A program made the translations under genes and the position numbers. Positions 7,275 to 13,456 of a DNA stretch of 13,456 nt are shown here, one piece after another. Numbering within the stretch: the stretch's first letter is position 1; every line of letters begins with the position of its first letter. The stretch lies in the NCBI GenBank assembly GCA_015258785.1, contig JABZHP010000030.1:1-13456 (forward strand), written 5' to 3'. This DNA is from Atopobium sp. (lineage in GTDB: Bacteria; Actinomycetota; Coriobacteriia; Coriobacteriales; Atopobiaceae). The notes under the pieces are model-generated. The model saw only the letters and a list, made by a program, of their open reading frames with translations, was not told where the DNA came from and searched no databases.

Positions 7275-8486
7275 CTAGATGAGCTGAGCCCAGCGCTTTT
7301 TACCTGCCTGGAGAAGAGCTTTCTCAAGAACTGCTGGCTCAACCTTATAGGTCTTTGCTGGATGAGGCTGCTGGTTAATCTTAATACCACCGCCATCAAT
7401 GAGACGACGAGCCTCACCATTACTTGAAGCAATCTCTACTTCAACCAAAATCTTTGGCAGGTAGATAAGGCCATCCTCATCTGCTTCAAGGGAGATTGAA
7501 AACTCTTTGACGTCATCAGGAACCTCATTGTTCTTGAACTGAGCATCAAAAGCTGCCTGAGCCTTAAGGCCTTCTCCCTCACCGTGATAAAGGTCAACAA
7601 TATTTCTACCAAGAGCACGCTTGAGCTGGTAAGGATCAGCAGTACCGTCCTCAAAGCTCTTATCAATAGCATCAAGCTCATCAATAGAGAGCGTAGAGCA
7701 GAGACGATAATACATTGGAATGATCTCGTCAGTAATAGACATGACCTTGCCAAACATATCGTTTGGCTCATCGGTCAGTCCAATGTAGTTTCCATAAGAC
7801 TTACTCATCTTCTTAGTACCATCAGTACCTACAAGAAGAGGCATGGTAAGCGCAATCTGCGGCTCCATGTCCATATCACGCATAAGATCACGACCGGCAA
7901 GCAAGTTGAAGATCTGGTCGTTTCCGCCCATCTCTACGTCTGCCTTGATAACAACAGAATCATATGCCTGAAGAACTGGATAAATAAACTCATGGAGGGC
8001 AATTGGCTGTTGGTTGTGATAACGATTAGAGAAGTCTTCTCGCTCAAGAATACGAGCAATGGTGAACTTGCTCATAAGACCAAGCATGGTCTCAAGGTTC
8101 ATAGGCTTAATCCAGTCACCGTTATGAACAACGGTAGTTCTTTCTGGATCAAGAATCTTCATTGCCTGGTTGACGTAGGTCTCTGCGTTGGCATCTACCT
8201 GCTCTGCAGTGAGCGGAGGACGGGTAGAATCTCGACCAGAAGGGTCACCAATCAGCGCGGTACCACTACCAATAATCAACGTGACATTATGGCCAAGGTC
8301 CTGGAACTGGCGCATCTTACGCAGTGGAACTGCATGACCAAGATGTAAATCTGGGCTTGTTGGATCAACGCCAAGCTTGATATTAAGAGGAGTGCCCTTC
8401 TTGAGTTTCTCTTTTAGACCGTCCAAAGGAACAATCTGCATAGTTCCTGAAGTAATAACACGGAGCTGTTCTTCTACTGAAAGCAC
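7275..8486 (-). CDS. tyrS: Tyrosine--tRNA ligase
   Basis: TyrS charges tRNA-Tyr with tyrosine in the cytoplasm. The protein is a class I synthetase: HLGH at residues 48-51, the tyrosine-pocket QAYDS at 173-177, GGNDQ at 187-191 and KMSKS at 226-230. The last 60 or so residues (from about ILVEVEIASSNGEARRLI) form the S4-like tRNA-binding domain. I choose the GTG at 8486 (403 residues): GAGAGG lies 7 nt upstream and MLSVEEQLRVITSGTMQIVP is a plausible N-terminus. An earlier in-frame start at 8546 would add 20 unrelated residues. No T-box leader is visible upstream. The next gene, for the membrane protein, starts 33 nt downstream without a terminator, so tyrS probably heads a mixed transcription unit. 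Confidence 0.95.
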   Translation of the reverse strand: MLSVEEQLRVITSGTMQIVPLDGLKEKLKKGTPLNIKLGVDPTSPDLHLGHAVPLRKMRQFQDLGHNVTLIIGSGTALIGDPSGRDSTRPPLTAEQVDANAETYVNQAMKILDPERTTVVHNGDWIKPMNLETMLGLMSKFTIARILEREDFSNRYHNQQPIALHEFIYPVLQAYDSVVIKADVEMGGNDQIFNLLAGRDLMRDMDMEPQIALTMPLLVGTDGTKKMSKSYGNYIGLTDEPNDMFGKVMSITDEIIPMYYRLCSTLSIDELDAIDKSFEDGTADPYQLKRALGRNIVDLYHGEGEGLKAQAAFDAQFKNNEVPDDVKEFSISLEADEDGLIYLPKILVEVEIASSNGEARRLIDGGGIKINQQPHPAKTYKVEPAVLEKALLQAGKKRWAQLI

Positions 8487-8647
8487 GCTGTATCCTCTCA
8501 ACGCAAGCCTGTTAAACCATATAGTTACTGCTTCAAATAGTATCAATCAAAAATGTTATCTATCAGAATACAACAGAGTTGTAACTCTTTATTCACTGAA
8601 ACATAAATATCAGACTATAATAGTGAGAGCTATGACAAGGAGGCTCA
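8487..8647. other. Divergent intergenic region between tyrS and the class A PBP gene
   Basis: This 161-bp AT-rich stretch must hold promoters for both directions. The plus-strand promoter is annotated separately. For tyrS the best minus-strand candidate is a weak TTGATT with AACTAT 18 bp on, which I do not consider convincing. I see no T-box specifier stem, no AGGGTGG-like antiterminator sequence and no hairpin terminator. Confidence 0.6.
8592..8621 (+). promoter_or_regulatory. Candidate promoter of the class A PBP gene
   Basis: A perfect -10 box TATAAT (8616-8621) stands 18 bp after TTCACT (8592-8597, 4 of 6 matches to the -35 consensus). The leader would be only about 20 nt and holds the strong AAGGAGG ribosome site at 8637-8643, 4 nt before the ATG at 8648. 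Confidence 0.6.
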
Positions 8648-10789
8648 ATGGGTATTAGAACCCGTCGTGCACGTACACACGCAAATACACATGCCGTAGG
8701 TTTTGGCATTGCTGGATTCTTTGGCTTTATGGCTCTTCTCGCGCTTGCACTTGCTCTTTCTTTGGGTGCAGCTGTTTCTTCATGGCTCGAGGACCTGCCT
8801 GATTACAACTCTGCTGATGCCTACCTGGTAGCAGAGCCTACCCGCGTTTATGACTCCAAGGGTAACGACATTGCCGACTTCTATCTGCAGCAACGCCGTT
8901 CCGTTACCCTGGATCAGATTTCTCCTTATGTTATTCAGGGCACCATTGATACTGAGGATAAGCGCTTCTATTCCCACAGCGGTATTGACCCCTGGGGTAT
9001 TGTCCGCGCATCTGTTGGCTCGCTGTTTGGTGGCGGCGAAGGTGCTTCCACAATTACGCAGCAGCTTGTTCGTAATACCGTTCTTTCTAACGAGCAGTTT
9101 GAGCGCTCTTTGAAACGTAAGGTCCGCGAGGCTTACATCTCTATTCAGATGGAGAAGAAGTTTACTAAGGACCAGATTCTTAATATGTACCTCAACACCA
9201 TTTACTACGGTAATGGTGCCTACGGTATTGAGGCTGCAAGTATTATCTACTTTAACAAGCATGCAAGTGATTTGACTCTTGCTGAGGCTGCAACGCTTGC
9301 TGGCCTTCCAAATGCTCCTTCTGCCTATGACCCAACTGTTAATCCAGAGGCAGCAAGAGAAAGGCGTAATACCGTTCTTGAGCGTATGCTTCGCGCGGGC
9401 GATATTACACAGGAGCAGTACGATGAAGCTGTTGCTGAAGACTTAGTACTTAACCCTGGTACTTTGACCGACAACATTGGCCAGTTCCCTTACTGGACTG
9501 ACTACATTCGTAGCCTGCTTCAGGAAGACTTTGATAGCGATACCATTCTTCAGGGTGGATTGCGCGTTTACACTACGCTTGATCCTGATCTTCAGAAAGA
9601 TGCTGATGAGGCAGCTAGAAGGCGTATTGCTGAGCTTGGCAACCCTCGCCTGGGCGCTGCTTTGGTTTCCATTGATCCTCAAACTGGCTACATTAAAGCA
9701 ATGGTAGGCGGACAGGATTACTCAAAGAGTCAGTACAACATTGCAACCAGTAGTAACCGTCAGATGGGCTCCAGTTTTAAGATGTATACGCTGGTAGCAG
9801 CCCTTTCTGAGGGCATGAATCCAGAGATTGTTCTTAACGGCAACTCCCCTATGCAAATTACACCAACCTGGTTGGTTAAGAACGCAGGTAACTACAGCTA
9901 CGGTGCAATTACCCTACGTCAAGGTACGGTTTACTCGTCCAACACTGTTTACGCACAGGTTGCTGAAGCTATTGGTATCGATAAGATCCTTCAGACGTGC
10001 TATGCCATGGGTATTCGCACACAGCTACAGCCATACCTGTCTACCACTCTTGGTTCTCAGGGCGTAACCCCTATTGAGCAGTGCACCGCATTTGCAACCC
10101 TTGCTGCAGGCGGCGTTCGTCGTGATGCTGTTGCAATTACGCGCATTGAAGACCGTAATGGCAACGTTATCTACGAGCACAAGGACAACCCAGTTCAGGC
10201 AATTAGTCCTGCTGTTGCTGCAGCTGCTACCGATGTTCTGAGCGGCGTTCTTACCTCTGGTACTGGTCGCTATGCCTACAACCTGAAGACCTTCAACCAA
10301 CCAGTTGCAGGTAAGACGGGTACTTCCGATAACTCCGAGGACCTTTGGTTCTGCGCCTATACCCCACAGCTTGCAACAGTTGCTTGGTGTGGATATCCAG
10401 ATAGTCGTGACCCTGTTATTATCGGCGGCGGAGAGTCCTCTACCTTTGTTACTGCACAGTACGTATGGGCGTACTACATGAACGCAGCTCTCTCTGGCGT
10501 TGCTCGCGCTGAGTTCCCAAAGACCACTGAAACTATTGCTTACAAGCCTAATAGTTACTGGAAATTTGTTGGTGGCTCCGCTAATGCTAAGCAAAATGAG
10601 AAAGATGACGACGAAGAGGAAGAGGAGGAGACTACCGAGGAGGAGGAAGAGGAAGATACCACCACTACTCCTACCACTCCTACTACTCCAGCCACACCAG
10701 GTACCGGTACGGGCACTGGCACGGGTACCGGAACAGGTACTGGAACAGGTACTGGAACAGGTACTGGAACAGGAACAGGTACTCCATAA
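8648..10789 (+). CDS. Class A penicillin-binding protein (bifunctional transglycosylase/transpeptidase) with Gly-Thr repeat tail
   Basis: This membrane-anchored enzyme polymerises lipid II and cross-links the glycan strands outside the cell. Residues 1-16 are basic, 17-45 form one membrane anchor. The GT51 domain shows TEDKRFYSHSGID (102-114, with catalytic Glu103), GASTITQQLVRN (132-143), RKVREAYISIQMEKK (157-171) and YYGNGAYGIEAAS (186-198). The transpeptidase domain has SxxK as SSFK (Ser375, Lys378), SxN as SSN (430-432) and KTGT (556-559). All catalytic motifs are intact. The tail is unusual: an acidic run at 653-670, a Thr/Pro linker, then 14 Gly-Thr pairs to the end (Pro713). Length is 713 residues. 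It has its own promoter and strong ribosome site, and terminates before argR. I do not assign a specific pbp name. Confidence 0.95.
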   Translation: MGIRTRRARTHANTHAVGFGIAGFFGFMALLALALALSLGAAVSSWLEDLPDYNSADAYLVAEPTRVYDSKGNDIADFYLQQRRSVTLDQISPYVIQGTIDTEDKRFYSHSGIDPWGIVRASVGSLFGGGEGASTITQQLVRNTVLSNEQFERSLKRKVREAYISIQMEKKFTKDQILNMYLNTIYYGNGAYGIEAASIIYFNKHASDLTLAEAATLAGLPNAPSAYDPTVNPEAARERRNTVLERMLRAGDITQEQYDEAVAEDLVLNPGTLTDNIGQFPYWTDYIRSLLQEDFDSDTILQGGLRVYTTLDPDLQKDADEAARRRIAELGNPRLGAALVSIDPQTGYIKAMVGGQDYSKSQYNIATSSNRQMGSSFKMYTLVAALSEGMNPEIVLNGNSPMQITPTWLVKNAGNYSYGAITLRQGTVYSSNTVYAQVAEAIGIDKILQTCYAMGIRTQLQPYLSTTLGSQGVTPIEQCTAFATLAAGGVRRDAVAITRIEDRNGNVIYEHKDNPVQAISPAVAAAATDVLSGVLTSGTGRYAYNLKTFNQPVAGKTGTSDNSEDLWFCAYTPQLATVAWCGYPDSRDPVIIGGGESSTFVTAQYVWAYYMNAALSGVARAEFPKTTETIAYKPNSYWKFVGGSANAKQNEKDDDEEEEEETTEEEEEEDTTTTPTTPTTPATPGTGTGTGTGTGTGTGTGTGTGTGTGTGTP
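10700..10783 (+). repeat. Tandem hexamer repeat coding for (Gly-Thr)14
   Basis: Fourteen consecutive hexamers of the form GGNACN each encode Gly-Thr at the end of the PBP gene. Its 3' part includes three near-perfect tandem copies of the 12-mer GGAACAGGTACT (10730-10765). Because the unit is 6 bp, slippage would change tail length without shifting frame, so it could vary between strains but would not switch the gene off. The 5' hexamers have diverged at third positions, which suggests an older part and a more recently expanded part. Confidence 0.9.
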
Positions 10790-10809
10790 ACCTCTGGTTT
10801 ATCTACAGC

Positions 10810-10843
10810 AAAAAGGAGTCTGCTCTATGCAGGCTCCTTTTTT
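10810..10843 (+). terminator. Bidirectional intrinsic terminator between PBP and argR
   Basis: GGAGTCTGC (10815-10823) pairs with GCAGGCTCC (10829-10837) around TCTAT, with one T-G wobble; AAAA/TTTT extends the stem. Six T follow on the plus strand (10838-10843). Five A precede it (10810-10814), giving a T-tract on the minus strand, so it can also end argR transcripts. It begins 21 nt after the PBP stop. Confidence 0.85.
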
Positions 10844-10859
10844 GTAAGACTTGCACTTT

Positions 10860-10877
10860 GACGGGTTTCTCGCCAAA
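10860..10877 (+). repeat. Dispersed motif GACGGGTTTCTCGCCAAA, copy 1
   Basis: This 18-bp sequence lies between the converging PBP and argR 3' ends, just past the terminator. An identical 18-mer occurs at 12637-12654, also between converging gene ends and in the same orientation. It is not itself palindromic and is not part of a hairpin I can see. Its role is unknown to me. Confidence 0.7.
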
Positions 10878-10887
10878 GGTTTTATGT

Positions 10888-11355
10888 TTAGAAAATGCTG
10901 TCTACGTTACCAAGCTGCGTAATGATTCGTACCACGTCTGCAGCGTGCGCAGTTTTATCCACAATCATCAGAACAGTATCGTCGCCAGCAACGGTGCCGA
11001 CGACGTGGTCAAGCTCAACATCGTCGAGGGCAAATGCAACTGCCGATGCAGTGCCTGGATGACAGCGAATCACAATAAGATTCTCTGCTGCCGTAGCGCC
11101 AACTACAAACTCGGAGAGCATTTTTTGCAAATGCATATCTTCAGAAAGCACATAGGCGCCCTCGGGAAGCTTTTGCAAATCCATTTCTGCTGTATCACGA
11201 GAAACGGTTGCTTGAGTACAGGCAAAGCCACGATCTTTGAGCATATCAACAAGATCGCGCTGCGTACGGATGGACTCGCTGCGAACAAGCTCACGAATCA
11301 CGTCCTGTCGAGCATTTCTATGCTTCACGACGCCTTCTTTCTTTATGCGGCTCAC
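10888..11355 (-). CDS. argR: Arginine repressor
   Basis: ArgR is the arginine-sensing hexameric regulator of arginine synthesis and breakdown genes. The N-terminal winged helix holds TQRDLVDML (31-39) and the recognition helix TQATVSRD (47-54), where Ser-Arg contacts the operator. The C-terminal arginine-binding and oligomerisation domain shows PGTASAVAFALDD (100-112) and GTVAGDDTVLMIV (120-132). With the GTG at 11355 the protein has 155 residues, close to the family's 149-156. That GTG lacks a clear ribosome site and sits in a stem-loop arm; a GTG at 11328 with AAGAAGG four nt upstream would give 146 residues and is a serious alternative. No arginine biosynthesis gene is adjacent in this window, so it acts in trans. 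It is divergent from the C39-like gene and converges on the PBP gene. Confidence 0.93.
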   Translation of the reverse strand: MSRIKKEGVVKHRNARQDVIRELVRSESIRTQRDLVDMLKDRGFACTQATVSRDTAEMDLQKLPEGAYVLSEDMHLQKMLSEFVVGATAAENLIVIRCHPGTASAVAFALDDVELDHVVGTVAGDDTVLMIVDKTAHAADVVRIITQLGNVDSIF

Positions 11356-11383
11356 TCACTTTTGAAAACAAATGATAGTGAGT
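11354..11383. repeat. Inverted repeat over the argR start region
   Basis: ACTCACT (11354-11360) and AGTGAGT (11377-11383) are perfect 7-bp complements 16 bp apart. In the argR transcript the 3' arm contains most of the GTG start codon at 11355, so folding could restrain initiation there. The adjacent AT-rich stretch up to about 11400 vaguely resembles an ARG box (TGAGTAAAAGAATA), which would fit autoregulation, but the match is weak. Confidence 0.35.
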
Positions 11384-11551
11384 AAAAGAATATACTTAAT
11401 CAACCCTTATGCGCATGCCAAACCGCTAAACGGTACAAATAACCCGCTCGTCGGTCGGAATATTGCATTCACCGTTTTCTAAAAGTATTTATGCACTTCT
11501 CGCCGTATGATTCATCATGAGTGAAACTATTTTTACGGCTTGGAGGCCACC
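11384..11551. other. Divergent intergenic region between argR and the C39-like gene
   Basis: This stretch must carry the promoters of both genes. For the plus strand a TATGAT (11506-11511, 5 of 6 to the -10 consensus) is the best -10, but no good -35 stands 16-18 bp upstream. It partly overlaps a short inverted repeat ATGAT-TC-ATCAT (11507-11518). A TTCTCGCC motif core lies at 11497-11504. The ribosome site GGAGG (11542-11546) belongs to the next gene. I see no small gene or RNA here. Confidence 0.45.
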
Positions 11552-12601
11552 ATGCCCCTGAATGATTCACCTGATAGAAGACAAGGCTCCTACGGAGATC
11601 CTGCAATGCGTCGTCGTCCCCCACAAAATGGCCGTCCTCCTCGTGATGGCGGTATTTCTGATAGGCAGGCAAGACGTCGCAAGAGAAATACCCTTGGTTC
11701 GCAGGCCATTCTTTTTAAGAGACAGTCTCTACTACATCGCATTGATTCTCGTACAAGAACCTATATTGTTATTGGACTGGCGGTTATTGCAGCACTTTTA
11801 CTGGTCTTTATTGTGTCAAGCTGCGTGCGCGGTTGCGCTAAAGAATCTACTCCAGAGGTAGAGACCAACTCCGTTGATTCTCGTGTTGCTGTGGGAACTT
11901 CAGAGGAGCTGACTAAAGCCCTGGCGGCTAAGCTAGATCAGAACAAAAACCTTGCATGGATTGCAGAACACGCTGATAAATACAACGATAAAAGCCTCAT
12001 TGAGCTAGCACTCGCCCACCCTGAGGCTATTGATTTTGTTGCAAACTATCCCGATTCTGACGGCAAAGCCAAGACCTACGACGATTCAATCACCAAAGGC
12101 ACAGCTCCTCAGCTTTATACCTGGGACTCCAGATGGGGTGGCGTCTCATATGCCGGCTCTGTCATTGCCACCAAGGGCTCTGGTCCCACTGCACTCTCTA
12201 TGGCATACATGGGACTTACTGGAAAGAACAACTGGACTCCAGCAGATATTGCGGGCGCTGTTGAAACCGCCAAAGCAACGGACACCGACTCTGGAATGAA
12301 CAGGTCATTTCTCGAGAAGAACTTAGCTAACCTTGGTCTTACCGCTGATAGCTATAACATTTCTGCCGACAATATCACCACGCTTCTAGATGCTGAAACC
12401 TTCCTGCTTGTTGAGGTTAAGAGCAATAAGCTGAGCTCTGATGGCGATCACTGGATTTTGGTAACCAGCAAGAACGATGACGGCACCGTAAATGTCCACG
12501 ACCCTCTGTCCCCTGAGGTAAGCGCACGTCCATGGGCGGCAGAAACTATTGCCAGCGCTGCAAATGCCCTGTACACCGTGACGGTAAAGGCCGCGGAGTA
12601 A
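11552..12601 (+). CDS. Membrane-anchored C39-like papain-fold protein with apparent Cys-to-Ser change
   Basis: I start at the ATG at 11552 (349 residues) because GGAGG lies 5 nt before it; a TTG at 11540 in the same frame would add four residues and destroy that spacing. Residues 1-68 are very basic and disordered-looking (RRR, PPQNGRPPRDG, ARRRKRN). One membrane helix follows at about 71-89, with the N-terminus probably inside the cell. After a linker with a small helical part (115-170), residues 187-349 resemble the Peptidase_C39_2 fold: YTWDSRWGG, then KGSGPTALSMAYMGLTG, then DHWILVTS (His300) and VHDPLSPE (Asp317). In active relatives the second motif is GCGPT with the nucleophile Cys; here Ser210 takes its place. 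So it may be a non-catalytic, perhaps wall-binding protein, or a serine variant. Function is unknown. It converges on the mutase gene. Confidence 0.75.
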   Translation: MPLNDSPDRRQGSYGDPAMRRRPPQNGRPPRDGGISDRQARRRKRNTLGSQAILFKRQSLLHRIDSRTRTYIVIGLAVIAALLLVFIVSSCVRGCAKESTPEVETNSVDSRVAVGTSEELTKALAAKLDQNKNLAWIAEHADKYNDKSLIELALAHPEAIDFVANYPDSDGKAKTYDDSITKGTAPQLYTWDSRWGGVSYAGSVIATKGSGPTALSMAYMGLTGKNNWTPADIAGAVETAKATDTDSGMNRSFLEKNLANLGLTADSYNISADNITTLLDAETFLLVEVKSNKLSSDGDHWILVTSKNDDGTVNVHDPLSPEVSARPWAAETIASAANALYTVTVKAAE

Positions 12602-12633
12602 AAACCCAGCATCCACAAAAGGTGAATGCTGGG
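12600..12633 (-). terminator. Intrinsic terminator of the mutase gene
   Basis: CCCAGCAT (12605-12612) pairs with ATGCTGGG (12626-12633), and after one C-A mismatch CAC pairs with GTG, leaving an AAAAG loop. On the minus strand a run of five T (12604-12600) follows. That tract overlaps the stop codon of the plus-strand gene. On the plus strand no T-run follows, so activity for the C39-like gene is doubtful. Confidence 0.75.
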
Positions 12634-12636
12634 CTG

Positions 12637-12654
12637 GACGGGTTTCTCGCCAAA
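12637..12654 (+). repeat. Dispersed motif GACGGGTTTCTCGCCAAA, copy 2
   Basis: This is identical over 18 bp to 10860-10877 and lies 3 bp after a terminator stem in the gap between two converging genes. The flanking sequences of the two copies are otherwise unrelated, so this is a conserved short element and not part of a longer duplication. Confidence 0.7.
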
Positions 12655-12691
12655 ATATTGCGTGGAAAAACGTTTTAGAGGTAAAGGCGAA

Positions 12692-13456
12692 CTATGAAAG
12701 CACCTTCTGTGCAGCCTCGCTAAGCTCGGCGATGCGTGCCTCAGCCTCTTCGCGAGTTTTGCCGTTGGCAAAGAGGTAAGCCTTGACCTTTGGCTCGGTG
12801 CCTGATGGACGGAAGATGACCTTGTTGTCTCCCTCAAGCCTATACTCAATCACGTTGGATGCTGGCAGCGTCTGAGGAGCCTCTTTTTGCAGGCCCGAGA
12901 CGCGAGGCATTTCTGCACACTCAGCATAGTCTGTTACGCCAACAACCCTGTAATTACCCACCGTTTCCAGTGGATTCTTACGCAGACCACTCATAATCTG
13001 AGCCATCTTTGCGGCGCCCTCAGCGCCTGGATAGGCAGCGTTGACAACGCCATTGAGATAGTAGCCGTAGCGCTGGTACAAGGCATCCATTGCTTCATAG
13101 AGATCCATGTTGCGAGCAGCATACCAAGAAGCCATCTCTACGCAAAGCATGGTTGCAACAATAGCGTCCTTATCGCGAGCATGCGTACCAACAAGGTAGC
13201 CATAGGACTCCTCAAAGCCCATGAGGAAGCGATCTTCCTCGCCGGCATCCTTGAGCTGGTCAATTTGGTCGCCGATGTACTTGAAGCCCGTAAGGACGCG
13301 GCGCATCTCAAAGCCGCGAGCACGTGCCAGGACGTCAGGCATAGCGGAAGATACGATAGTAGAAACGGCTACCTTATCCTGGGGTTTCTCGCCACGCTCT
13401 TCTGCCATGGTAAGGAGCCAGTCCATAAGCAGGACGCCCATCTCGTTGCCGGAAAG
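12692..13456 (-). CDS. pgcA: Phosphoglucomutase/phosphomannomutase family protein (partial, 5' part outside window)
   Basis: Only the C-terminal 254 residues are visible; the frame stays open to the right edge, where it reads LSGNEMGVLLMDWL, the hexose-binding region of alpha-phosphohexomutases. An internal Met at 13441 is not the real start. GFEESYGYLVGTHARDKDA (encoded around 13165-13225) is typical of the PgcA/PGM2 branch, and RPSGTEPKVKAY near the C-terminus is the phosphate-binding loop of domain 4. The enzyme interconverts glucose-6-phosphate and glucose-1-phosphate, and would feed RmlA. It ends with its own terminator. The branch (PgcA versus a phosphomannomutase) is judged from the GFEESYG motif; the catalytic Ser loop is beyond the edge. 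Confidence 0.9.
   Translation of the reverse strand, partial: LSGNEMGVLLMDWLLTMAEERGEKPQDKVAVSTIVSSAMPDVLARARGFEMRRVLTGFKYIGDQIDQLKDAGEEDRFLMGFEESYGYLVGTHARDKDAIVATMLCVEMASWYAARNMDLYEAMDALYQRYGYYLNGVVNAAYPGAEGAAKMAQIMSGLRKNPLETVGNYRVVGVTDYAECAEMPRVSGLQKEAPQTLPASNVIEYRLEGDNKVIFRPSGTEPKVKAYLFANGKTREEAEARIAELSEAAQKVLS
13382..13393 (+). repeat. Motif core GGGTTTCTCGCC inside the mutase gene
   Basis: This is a third exact copy of the 12-bp core shared by 10863-10874 and 12640-12651, in the same orientation, but here within coding sequence (it encodes part of RGEKPQ on the minus strand). Its presence in a gene argues that the motif is not simply part of terminators. Confidence 0.6.

Noticed and set aside
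7584..8348. Plus-strand open frame of 254 residues
   Set aside because: It is antisense to tyrS, whose motifs are all intact. It shows no family signature and no start signal.
8487..8546. 20-residue N-terminal extension of TyrS
   Set aside because: The GTG at 8486 has a GAGAGG ribosome site at good spacing and fits the family N-terminus, while the extension takes up the promoter spacer.
8487..8647. T-box riboswitch upstream of tyrS
   Set aside because: The spacer is too short for the usual layout, and neither an AGGGTGG-like antiterminator bulge nor a terminator stem is present on the minus strand.
10700..10783. Possible CRISPR-like or non-coding tandem repeat
   Set aside because: The units are contiguous 6-mers with no spacers and stay in frame as Gly-Thr to the stop codon, so this is a coding repeat.
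11401..11440. Small palindromes (ATGCGCAT, ACCG/CGGT) in the argR spacer
   Set aside because: They are only 4-8 bp long, which is expected by chance in a spacer of this size.
12442..12849. Minus-strand open frames bridging the C39-like gene and the mutase
   Set aside because: They cross the terminator and overlap two well-supported genes in other frames; no domain is recognisable.

Overview
The window looks like chromosomal DNA from a low-to-mid GC Actinomycetota of the class Coriobacteriia, most likely the Atopobium/Lancefieldella/Olsenella group. That is an inference from protein style (a DUF6541-type membrane protein beside rml genes, a lic-type choline module, many GTG starts), not from a marker gene. 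It contains no rRNA, tRNA, CRISPR array, insertion sequence or phage gene. Most of it is ordinary, compact housekeeping and cell-envelope DNA.

Left part, minus strand (1-8486). Reading in the direction of transcription: tyrS, a large polytopic membrane protein (DUF6541-like), rmlA, rmlD, rmlB, licD, an intrinsic terminator at 1210-1236, then a separately promoted gene cut by the window edge. From rmlA to licD the junctions are 1-nt gaps or a TAATG overlap. The cut gene encodes one polypeptide with an N-terminal winged helix, a LicC-type cytidylyltransferase domain and the start of a LicA-type choline kinase domain. Together the set suggests dTDP-L-rhamnose synthesis, polytopic membrane machinery for a rhamnose-containing surface glycan, and phosphocholine activation and transfer (LicA-LicC-LicD) onto that glycan. 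rmlC, needed for dTDP-rhamnose, is not in the window.

Middle (8487-10887). A 161-bp divergent spacer separates tyrS from a plus-strand class A penicillin-binding protein. Its C-terminus carries an acidic stretch, a Thr/Pro linker and a Gly-Thr dipeptide repeat. The gene ends in a bidirectional terminator.

Right part (10888-13456). argR (minus strand) diverges from a plus-strand membrane-anchored protein with a C39-like papain fold, in which the expected nucleophilic Cys appears to be Ser. This gene converges on the 3' part of a phosphoglucomutase/phosphomannomutase gene (minus strand, cut by the right edge), whose product could supply glucose-1-phosphate to RmlA.

Beyond the genes, three observations stand out. 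First, a short dispersed motif is over-represented: its long form GACGGGTTTCTCGCCAAA occurs twice, both times between converging gene ends, its 12-bp core a third time in the mutase gene, and its 8-bp core eight times over both strands. Second, a nested palindrome overlaps the -35 region of the HTH-LicC-LicA gene. Third, there is the Cys-to-Ser change in the C39-like protein.
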